Shown here piece after piece: positions 33,970 to 45,100 of a stretch of 64,000 nucleotides of DNA. A program made the translations under genes and the position numbers. The notes beneath the pieces are model-generated. The model made no database searches. It saw only the letters and a list, made by a program, of their open reading frames with translations, and had not been told where the DNA came from. The DNA comes from Arenicola marina (Eukaryota > Annelida > Polychaeta > Arenicolidae). Every line of letters begins with the position of its first letter. Position 1 is the first letter of the stretch. The DNA lies in contig OZ025250.1 of assembly GCA_964019135.1 (NCBI GenBank), forward strand, positions 53,381,357-53,445,356. Reading direction: 5' to 3'.

Positions 33970-36900
33970 GCTTGGTCAAGAAACGGGCGTTTTCTAGGTG
34001 CTTTTCCACCCTCAAATCCCTTTTTGTCGTCAAACCAACCACGATTCAGGCTACAACCCTGTGGCTACCTCTCTAGAACTAGTTTCAGTGAGAAACTTCG
34101 TTGCTAAACCGGATCCGTTTAGCATTCATTGGGCCGCATGCATGGCGGGCTAGGAGGGAGGATATGGCAACGGGATGGCAACGGATGTCGTGTTCGTAAA
34201 ATGACGAAAATAATACTGAATTGTCGGTTCACGAAGATAATTAAACCGATACCGATATCACATTTGTTAAAAAAGCGCGGATCTGGTCGGTATAAGTAAT
34301 CGGAATCTTTCGACCACAAATTGTGTGTTCCCTATAATGATTCACGTGTCGATCCGGTTTTTTTTACATACAGTTTTTGATGTAGTTTATTCTTTGGAAG
34401 ATGTTACCCTGTTGTGGTTGATGCCGGGGTGGGGGGGTACTTAATCCATTGCTTGGCTTGTGGGGGGGGGGGGGGCGGTGGTCCGCGGTAAAGCCCCCTC
34501 CTTTTTCACCTCCAGACTCCAAAATCCGCTCGGTCGGGGCGTTTTACAGCCACAATCCGCTCGGAATGGGTTCCATGCAGACACCCACTCAGTTCATTCT
34601 TTTTTCAAGCAAACCCGCTCTATGAACGCACGTTTTCAATTTAATGAAAATTCTTGATCGCGACTGTCGGTTAATACCCCATACCCTGGTCACGAAAAAT
34701 TATTTTCCTCATTTCCAGTTCACAGGTGAAATCACGGCAGTGAAATGAGAAGCCAATTACAAAATTTACGCTATTTGAGATCGTAAACCCTCACTACCCT
34801 CTTTTGTAATGGAAGCGCTCCCCGGTCGTAAAAAGAATTGCCCCGCCCCCTGTGGGCTTTCATTGCATTCCCAGCCCTCCCTCCCTCCTTTCCAGTTTTA
34901 ATAGTAGCGAGCGTAGCGAGCTCTTTAGATAACACACACGTAAAAAACTGACAAAATCTGTATCTCAACCCCATACTGTAAAGCGCGAAAAAAAATCAAC
35001 GGGAAGTCGACCCCCAGTGGTGTGACATGCGCATGCGTTTAAATGCATTCTGGGAAATTTCATGTTTTTTTTTTGTCAAAAACTTATATGCAGCTCAAAC
35101 CCCCACATTAACAAACGAATGTACATAATTGGTAGATAATTTAAATACAAAAACATAATTCCAACTGATGAAACGCTGATCATAGCGACAACATGCATGT
35201 TTCCTCCTCTCTCCTGACAGAGGGCGCTCAACACGCGCGCGCGATGCATTCGCTTGGTGGCAGCACAAGTCGAACGCGCAGACGACAGTTTCAGATTTGT
35301 CAGCAGTTTACCAGGCTTCGTTGATGTTACAACATTTTCAAGTCTAGCTTTTGTCAATTTAAATCAAGGTTGGTGATACATTAAAGTGCTAAGGTAACTT
35401 ATTTGTGTAATATTTAGATCTAGCCTAGGAGTTAGATCTATTTGACAGTTCATCAGGCGCCAGTGTAGGATCCATAGAACAGTTTTGACCCTGACCAGGG
35501 GACCATTTGACTCTTTTAGCTAATGTTTACCGAGCCTTTCAGTAACATAGACTTCTAATTGACTAATATAGATCTAGCTGGAAGTTAAGTTAATGTAAGT
35601 TCCCTAGATCTAGTTTAAGTTGGATCTAAGCTTTAAACAATTTGAGGCAAAAATTGCTTCGTTAACGCGTTACATGTTCTAGATCTAAGCTTTAAACAAT
35701 TTGTTGGATCTAAGCTTTAAACAATTTGAGGCAAAAATTGCTTCGTTAACGCGTTACATGTTCTAGATCTAAGCTTAGGCCTAGATCCAGATCTAGATCC
35801 GTTAGGTCTACAATCTAGTTCAGCTTTTGTCAATATAGATCAAGGTTGGTGATCCAAAAGGTGCTAGATCTAACGTCACATTTAGGCTATAATCATATGA
35901 CTTTCACCACTTATTTGTGTCACATTAAATTAACTGGGTTATTTGACAGTTCATCAGGCATCCGTGCAGGATCCGTCAAGAAATTTGTACTGGTTCCTGG
36001 ACAAGCTAAGGGAACCATTTGATTGGGACAACCGTCTTTTAGCCTTTCATTAAAATAGACTTCTAATGCAGATCTAGCTGGAAATTAATGTAAGACTTAC
36101 TAAGCTTAAAGTTACATGTGGAGCTGGCCCTTGCAACGGCTGTACCAAAATAAACATAAACAGGAAATGTTACCTTTGACCACAAGCAGTGTCAACGGCC
36201 ACCGCCAAAGAAAAAGTGGCGCTCCGGACGCTTCTATTGTCTCATATAATTTAGCGCTTGGGCCCCCTGTCGGTGGCACCGGTAAACGACTCGCTTACAC
36301 ACGTTTATGACGTTTCAAATCAGCACAAGTTTTCATTTTTGTGGCGGACAATTCATGAATTTGAAATTTTTTCCTCATTGGCAGATAATTGGTGAGCGAT
36401 ATGGTAGGTGTTTATTGTCTGTTATGAACCTTAAGGCCTAAGGTTTGTGTTCTTATACGCAAATTTGGCATTCAAAAACAGCGAAACAATTCCACATGCA
36501 ACTTTAAGTTGGATCAAAGCTTTAAAAAAAATTGAGGCAAAAATTGCTGTTGTTTGGCGGATTTTCAACAAATTTTTTAATTAAGCTTAGTTTACATCTA
36601 GAGATAAGTTAGATCTATTAAGATCTTCGAACATCTATCCATTGGCATTCTTTAATATAAGCTTACTTTAAAAAGTAACCTTACTCTAATTATCGAATCA
36701 AAGCAACATCTGTGTTCATTCAAACGGGTTGTTTGAAAGTTCATTAGGCGTCCGTGTAGGATCAGTCAAATAACTAACTTCTAATATAGATTAGCTAGAA
36801 GGTAATATACAAAGCTGGAGCCAAGCTTTAAACAATTTGGCGCAAAAATTGCTTTTTTTTTTGGTTTATAACAAACCCTTCAGTTAAGATTAGCCTACAT

Positions 36901-38395
36901 CTAGAGATAAGTTATCAAGATCTTCGAAAATCTATCCATTAGCATTCTTCATTATATTTAAAAAGTAGTAAGTTCTTACAGTAGTCCAATTATCAAATCA
37001 AAACAAGTTGTGCTCCCCTTCTTTAGCAGATCTACTTCAAAACTAAAAGCTTCTATCACAGCTGCGTGTCATTTGGGATCTCTGTCTATCGTAGACTACT
37101 TCCTGCTGGTTTTGCTGCGTTGAATGAGGGCGGACCACCCTTACTTAAAAAAATATTCACAGTACTTTGCTTCACACTGGGTAACCGTAACACAACCCAG
37201 TCAACCAGTCGTCCAGTTTCAAATTCTAGAGATCTTGAGCATAATTACTCACGCTCATTACATGAGCTGAGTCGTGAAATCAAAGTCCAAATCAGGGAGC
37301 AGGAAGGCAGGAACATAACTATTGCCGGCCACATCTATCTGACCATGGCACTCCACCTACACCATGCAATGATCCCTCCCCATAAAACACTGCACTTTTA
37401 AATTTTGAGAACAAACATTTTCGGTCAGTCAATGTACCAGGGGATGGAAATTGATTTCATTGCCTTAGCCTATTTTTAGATGGCAATTTCTCTCGAACAA
37501 AACTTTACAGATCACAAATAAAGCAACCTAGGGTAATAGGAACCTAAATCATGACAGATTCGGTCAGGGGCAGGTCACTTGACTACAAATCAAATGTACT
37601 ACTAGACTACTAGATTTACTTTTTCAGTACCAAAACTTTGATATTAAATATACAAAATAGCATAATATGTAAAACTTCACCTTTAAAAAGAACAAGTCAT
37701 AACTAAGGTTATGAGAAACAGTTTAGCCCAGTTATCATCAGTGGGGGTCCAAAAAATTGCTTCACAACAAAGTCAAAGTCTACGCTCGCCTTCTAGGTTT
37801 TACCTACAACATATTAATTTAACGTAGTGACACGTACTTTACCATCTATACCAGCTTATTCTTCTAGCAATAACTTCGTAGATCCTGGTATAATTTTGGC
37901 GGGAAATAACGGTTTCGGTAGCTTTAAGGTCGAGAGCGGTTGGGGGTCGTGGCGTGGTTATAGTGGCGGAAGTGGGGGTTCAGCGGGGTGGTCAGTAACG
38001 GCAGTGGGGGCTGAGCGGGGTGGTTATAGTGACGGCAGTGGGGGCTGAGTGGGGTGGTTAGTGACGGCAGTGGGGGCTGAGCGGCCAAAAAATATATGTA
38101 GAATTATTATTTATTCTTGCCTTTCTGCTCCTATATACTATAGCTGAAAATGATGTATATTTTCCAAAATAACCAAAAAAGATTGATTTGTTTCGGAACA
38201 ATTCCGCTAGGGTAGCGAACGCCCTCTTTTGGGAGATCGGGCTAAATTAGCCGGATGTGCGACCAAGAGCGCGTGGTACCTCACGTGTGACGGTGTGAGA
38301 CACGCAGTGGCAGTGAATTTGCTCCTGAATCCTGAATAGAAATTGTTCAAAAATATACAAAAACACATATCTTTGCCGCTGAAAATAGTTACGGC
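33970..38395. repeat. Gene-free stretch with degenerate AGATCT-rich repeats
   Basis: A block containing agttcatcagg, the run gacttctaat and gatctagctggaa recurs at about 35445-35595, 35945-36095 and 36730-36805. A unit with aagctttaaacaatttgagg recurs at 35630 and 35715 with weaker copies at 36515 and 36825. From about 37960 to 38085 a G-rich unit with gacggcagtgggggctgagc is repeated three to four times. Two ORFs of 64 and 111 codons (36116, 37066) show no recognised domain. Confidence 0.5.
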
Positions 38396-38402
38396 AATCA
38401 CT

Positions 38403-41400
38403 ATGGCTTCAACTCATGATAGAGCTACCAAGTAAGTCTGACACTGCACTGATTCAGAACAGTGTCAGTTATAAACTGATAAAGTGACAAAATCACGAGG
38501 TCAGTCTTGGGTGATCCTGACAGCCTGAAAAGGCGCTTCCAGTCTGTGCCTGTGGCTGTGGCCTCAATTAAGGTCGAGAGCGGGTGGGCGGTCAAAAAAG
38601 ATTTTTTACATTTTTTCTCTAGATAAGTAGATCTATATCATGTCTGGAACTACCTGAAAATGTAATACAAAATATAGACCCTCTAGACTAGAGTCTATCA
38701 GCGCCTGTCTATGTCACTTCACCTGTTCACTAACAAAAAAGTTCGGGGCATGTTTGTAAAATTGGCTTTAACCTGTTAACATTGCGGTCAATGGGAAAAT
38801 CATATAGACTAAATGTGTTTTTTTCTCTATGTTTTGAAATCCCCTATAAATACTGGTCGATAGACTTCCCCAAAAAACTGCCTGCTGAAGCCTAGAATCC
38901 TGGTGAATACAAAAATAACAAACAAAAATATATGTTACTGAACTAACTTTTGCGCTATGAGTATAAGCTCTATTGTAACCAAAATAGGCTATAAAATAGG
39001 CCAAAAATGACAAATTGTCACAATTGTGCCTTTCAGCGCATATATGCAATCACTAAATATCTTGGTATTTGCTTGTAATACATCAAATACATGCAAATTT
39101 GGTGGAGGAAATATTTCTTTATGCGACATAGTTTGATATTGGTTGCCATTTAACCCTAAAAATTAAAAAAAAAATTGAATTTATTTCTGAAAAAATCTGC
39201 CAGGCGCCACCCGCAACCCACAACACAACAGTGTATAACAGCAATGCTAACTCAGAGGAATAAAATAACATCAAATACACTACAGATAATAGTGCAGAAA
39301 AAGCATACAGTATACCATAGGCATGGATTGGCATCACTCACATTTTAAAGTGGTCTTGATAGGGTACAGTACTTATTTTCATTGAATTACCTTCATATCT
39401 TTATCTATATGGTACTATTGTATTGCACAGTTACATTATAATGCTTGCAATAGCTCTAAAATGACAAATATGCAATAATACAATGGCCTTAGTTATTATA
39501 AAATGCTATAAAATTGCCTGTTCCTGGCAGTACGTGTCATTACAAGCAAGCAAGTACTTCAGTTTTGGTTTGGTCGAGCTTTTCAATATAAAGTGGTACC
39601 CACATGTATAAGCCTTGTAACTGCCGTGGCTTGTTTTGTCAGTTCCATTTCCATTATTCTCATGTTTCATCTGCCCCTGTTTCTTTATACATGTAAATTG
39701 GACACTTTCTTTGCCTCATCTATATGTTCCCTGCATAAAATGATCTTAATTCTTATAGGAAAATGCGAGACAAAGAGCTACATCCTAATTGGTCCTGGAG
39801 TGTTGATTTTGTTGCATTGTACCGGCAGTCTATTGGGGATTTTGGTTATATGAGCAAAAAAAAACTTTTGCACATTTGTTTCTGAGCCTTAACATTTAAC
39901 TCTCAAAATTTTTTGCTTTACTGTAGGAAAAGAACATTCTTCAGTGATGAACAAAAACAAAGCCTGCTGGATGAATATAGATCTGGCCTTACCAGCTACA
40001 GAGAGCCCAAAGACCAGAACAAAGTTTTGGAAATTTCACAAAAGACTGGCTTGACTGTGGATCAGGTTAAGGTAAATATTAGAATGACCAGGTTATTGAT
40101 ACTTTTAAGAGTATTTAACCTTTTATTTGCAAACTTCAGCTGCCAGGGTAATTCATAAACTTGTATTATGGCCAATTAATGCTATTTGTTTATTGTTCTA
40201 TGTGTAGAGTATTTCTATTTCATTTATATACTCTCTTTCTGAAGTATTGGGCAAAAATACATTACAATAACAATAATAAAGAAACAGTCTGTGCATTCCT
40301 ATTTGTTTCACTAATAATTTAGTTTTCTCCATACCTTCTGATTATTTCTGATTTTTCTAAATGTTATCTGACCCAGTCTCAAGTGAATGACAGGCTTTAA
40401 ATGAGGGTACGTGCGGTGGGAGGCAAAGGGACACTATACACATGCCCCTCAGTCTAATTGTGTCAATTATATGAACAATGCATGATTAATCTTGTTTTTA
40501 GGGTAAAATGGTCTCACGATAAAATTAAGGTTCATGTAATTTAATGATTAATTTAAAATGTTCTTCTCTTTGAATACCTTTCTCATATAAAATCCTTACT
40601 TTTTTGTTGATGAATTTTCCATTCCAAATAATGTTTTAAATATATATGAGCTCTATAATGCATAAAATGGTTCAAAAGAGTGATTGAAATTATCATTAAG
40701 AAGAGCTATAGCGGTAGTTAGTTGCTTAGATAATTTAGCAATGTCCCATTGCTTGAATTTTTTTTATGTTATATAAATATATATACAGATATATAACTAC
40801 AGACAAAGAGAGGTGTATGATATATATATACATACTATATGGTATACATTAATAAATATTTCCTTTTGATTTACTTTATATATCGCTAGTTAAAGAGCGC
40901 ATACACATGTATGATACATGTGTATGCGCTCTTTAATGTTCATATGCATAGGAAGCCAAATACTGTAGACTGGCAGACCTCACCCCACCCTGCTCCTTAC
41001 ACGCATCCTGTGGTGGCTACAGCTATGGAAGCTCTAATTGGGCTGACTGACTGCACAAGCCCGTTACCCTTTACTCGTTACCCCTCCGCCCCCCACCCCA
41101 CCAAAAAAAAAATGTAATGAAGTTTTGGAACAGCTGGAAAATTATTAATTTTTTGGCGCTGTATGTTCTGGAACACCCAGGTTTGTAATTATTTTTCGGG
41201 TGTTCCAAAACATAGGTAAATGACGGTATATAGAATATTCCTTAGCTAATTAAGGATTCATCATAAACTGTCACAATTTTAACTGTTAAAATGTGGGCAT
41301 ATAAAGTTCATATTTATTGTCAATAATAAATTTTTGCAGTCCTTACGTTCAACTTATTACTAACTACAAATACTTCTTTGGTTCCTGTTTTCAACCAGCT

Positions 41401-41712
41401 TTCAACTATTAGTTGCAAGAGAACCTTGATTTCACCTATTTTTCTAACGGAAGGGTAAGTTAGATATGCCTGGATCAAGTGAAAACTAGTTGACAAATGA
41501 CTGCAGTTAGCAGCTGAGGACTTCCTCTTATTTAAGTGAAAGTTAACTTTTCTCTTTCGTAAGGGAGGGTATAATTTTTTTGTTTCAGGGATATATAGAC
41601 ACGGAAAACAGCAAGACGAGAAATGCTGGCAAAAGACGCCTAAGGATTTCGGCACAGTTGAAAAAAAAAACTTCGAAAGGGGTATTCTACTCACAATACT
41701 TGACCGAACATG
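38403..41712 (+). CDS. Homeodomain-like DNA-binding protein, first three exons (partial gene)
   Basis: Exon 1 is 38403-38431 (MASTHDRAT plus two bases of the next codon, donor GTAAGT). Exon 2 is 39927-40071 (acceptor TTTACTGTAG, donor AAG|GTAAAT). Exon 3 is 41589-41712 (acceptor TTTCAG, donor G|GTAAGA). Phases agree throughout. Residues 11-27, KRTFFSDEQKQSLLDEY, fit helix 1 of a homeodomain. ISQKTGLTVDQVKGYI fits helix 2 and the start of helix 3, which is split by an intron, as in many homeodomains. The usual WFQNRR core is replaced by YIDTENSKTRNAGKRR, so it is atypical. After exon 3 the frame needs a phase-1 exon that I could not place before the TFII-I-like ATG at 42132. It may be a separate gene or the 5' part of that gene. 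Confidence 0.6.
40890..40936. repeat. Perfect 47-bp palindrome (23-bp arms)
   Basis: The arm at 40890-40912 (ttaaagagcgcatacacatg plus tat) is the exact reverse complement of 40914-40936, with a single G at the centre. It lies in intron 2 of the homeodomain-like gene, close to a TATATA-rich stretch. Confidence 0.9.
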
Positions 41713-41744
41713 GTAAGAATGTAATGTGTAGGGTGAATGTACCA

Positions 41745-41882
41745 GACATGGGGTGATTACATTGTAAATGTAATCGATTACGATTACTTGGGAATTCATG
41801 ATTAATTACGATTACAGGAAATATAGAAGTAATCTATTATGATTACATGTAATGTAATCATGATTACAATTGTGATTGCATT
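41745..41882. promoter_or_regulatory. Dense GATTA/TAATC cluster upstream of the TFII-I-like gene
   Basis: About a dozen GATTA or TAATC motifs occur in under 140 bases, several in the form TAATCnnGATTA or ATGATTAC. TAATC is the core preferred by K50-type (Otx/Bicoid-like) homeodomains. The cluster sits about 250 bases before the ATG at 42132. A regulatory role is inference; it could also be simple-sequence drift. Confidence 0.35.
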
Positions 41883-42131
41883 CACTTTTTCGACGTCTTG
41901 TCAAAGTAGTTTATTGCGTACTATTGGCTGGCCTCCAGTGCGCTAATGTGGAGATAACACCTCTTGCCTTCTCTTTCTCAAGGCAGCGACGATAAATTTA
42001 CATAGTCCGTATAATGTCTTCTCATTTTCGCTGCTCATCAATTGCACAAAACTGTCTATTGATGGATAATTATAATAAACGGGGCTAATATACTTTTGTC
42101 GAAGATCGGCGTATAGCAAGACCCTGCCAAG

Positions 42132-45100
42132 ATGGCCGAGCTGGAGGAGGAGGCGATTCGTCAAAGACGAGCGCCGGGCGACTTTGACGAAGAAGAGCGA
42201 AAGGCCTACATAAAAAGCGTCATGAAGGAAATAAAACGCATGGTATAGATTGTGATGAAACCGCCACTTATAACCAATTAATATGAGTTTTGTCATATAC
42301 TGACAAAGTCATTTAATAGACTTAGAAATCATAAAAGCGCTGTTGCGCATTCCTTGCTGAACTATTTCTGTTTGATATTTAACGACGATGATGGCTTAAT
42401 TGCTGTTAGAGACAACCTTTTGTGTTCTGTGGTTAATTAAATGGGGATGAAAAAATATAGCGTTTGGAGAAGTTTGGCCAACCAAAAATGTTTATAGTTA
42501 AACAGTAGAGCTAAGATTTTGATATTCCTGCATGGAAACATAAGCCAACATTGTCTATTGTTTTATTGACCTGAATGCCCATATATAGCGGCATAGAATT
42601 CGTGTAACTGGAGATAAATATGCTTTGGTTATCTTGCCAGTGCGAGAAACTGGAAGAAGTAGGGGTGGACAGCCTGGCGTTTGTCGTGGATGCAACAACA
42701 GTTCAGTCTGTGACGTTGGGGTCCATGAAAGGAGTGGATTACTTGGACAACCACTCTGAGGTGGAGGCAACGTTCGTGGCGTACTGTGCAGGTATATATG
42801 CATCTATTAACATGTTTGTTACTCTTGTAACCAAACACTATAGCTAAACTAGTTAGATCACTTTCTCTGTTGTTAACCACATGCATATATGGACATACGA
42901 AATAAGTACTTCAGATATGTCTCCCAATTTCACAACACAAGGCTATGTTTTAATTTGTATAAACCCGATTTAAATTAGTATGTTGTTACCTTGCAATATA
43001 TATACTATACTAATACGCTATTTATAACCCGTGTACATCATGCTATACTATAGGCTGAAAACAAAAGGTATGACATCAAGTTTACCTTTGCCCACTTATA
43101 AAACGTATAGATATATAATCTATAGATCCATTATTCAAAGAGACATAAACTACTTTGTGCGCAGTTGATGCTCCGCATTCTTTTGCCATAAAATTTCAGG
43201 AACAGATGCGAGCAATCCAGTGTCAGTTAAGCAGATCAGGCGAGACGTTCAGGCCATGTTTAACGACAAATATTGTAAGCATACATCTACGGACCGTTAC
43301 TACGTATAGGGCCTGGACACGCCTCGGGCCGGATTCATAAGCTACACCGTGCTTACGCACGAAAAACGTTGTCGCAGCCTCTCTAGCTCCTGCCGCTAGT
43401 ATTTAGATTCAGAAGGACTTGTTGACTTCAACTGCGATACCGTCTTTTTACATCTGCATGTGTAACGTTGCTTAACGTCAAATACAAAACACCGATGGAT
43501 GTAAAACTGATAGTGTTACTGTAGAGTATCTATATTGGTTTATTCGTAAATTCATTTCATATACACATTCTTGGTTAGGTTTGTCTCCTCCACTGGCTTT
43601 CTTATGCTCAGCTGACATCAGGAGTCACCATATCGTCACCATATCGTCACCAATCTCCACGTAAACTATAATAAAGAAATACATTTGGCTAGTCGATAAT
43701 CCCTTATATTATCGCTCAAACTTCCCTGACAAGATTAAAGTTGAACATTTAAATTATGCAGTCACTTAGGTATACCATTACATTCAATCTTACGCAAAAT
43801 ATACACATTATTTCACAACCAAGCAATTACTTATAAACATACCATCTATGCAGTTATCTAGTTTGATTCATCCATTCATCCATTCTGACATGCTTCGCTG
43901 TTGCGTTTACATCATTTCTCATCGAAACCTAATATAACTGCCCCTAGGCGGCGTTCATAATCCAACAAATTCGCCACTCGCTAGATGGCGCTTACAGCAT
44001 GTATTGAGTGTTATGCATGTTTCTGTCATAAGCCGGAAAACGCGTTCTTAAATTTCCCGCTTAGATAAGTAGACTGCGTAGCGTTGAATGTACAGCACTA
44101 AAGCTACTGGGATGGGTAGTGGGGGGGGGGGGGAGGTGCGAAATTAGCCATAAGTGTAATTTACTATACAAAGATGTAGTCCTAAAAAAATTCTAGATGA
44201 TGCTAGCTAATCTCCGGACAGCTGATTAGTTTCTTTATCGTTTCAGCTGCCGCAGTTGGTCGGCCTGGCCGCTTCCCGTACAGCCTGGTGGATGCTGACC
44301 AAAGTGTCACGGTGGACGGTCTTCCACCTGGAGTCATACTGAAACGACCAAGCTGCTATGGCCGTGACACGCTTTCAAAAATTTGGTCCAACAGGGACCA
44401 ACTTACTGTGAAGCTGACAAGTAAGATATGTTATTTACAGTAAAAGATGGTCTCTATCAATAGACCATTAACATGGATAAACGTATACTGGATTCATTCT
44501 CGGCTTTCAAACAATCTGAAGATGTGTTATTGATCGTTACATCGAAGTTGCGTGAAGTTACTACAGGCACTTCAACAAAATATTACAAGCAACCGTCTAG
44601 GCCGCCAAAACACATTTGTCCATAAAGCACAGATTCACGAATAAGGATCGAGTATTTAATGTCTACCTAAAAGAGGGCCACCCTCTTCTGGGAAAAAAGG
44701 GGTTCTTGCAAGCAGTAAATCGGGACTAAAAGTTGCCGCAATGGGGAATTGAACGAAAACCCCTACGGTAGACTTCGTAAACAGATTGTGCTGTGGCCAG
44801 TGGTGTTTGAATGCGCATGCTTCTGAAGTCACGAAACCCAATTTGCGCATTGAAACTGACTGCTTTCATATTTGCAGGAGCCACATTGTCACGCCATCCA
44901 ATACAGAATTCGACAGACTCCAGTAAGTCGAAGAGTAATGCTACAATTGGGCAGGTGACTTTGAAGGCATATAACATATTTCGTCCCTCTTTCCTTAACT
45001 TACTATGGACCACTCTTTCGAGGCTTTTCGTAGACATGACGTGAGGTTGCCGTGCTACTATTTTATTGCAATGCGATGTGAAGTGTCAATGATGTATTGG

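Noticed and set aside
41320..41799. 159-codon minus-strand ORF
   Set aside because: It overlaps exon 3 of the homeodomain-like gene on the other strand and shows no family pattern.
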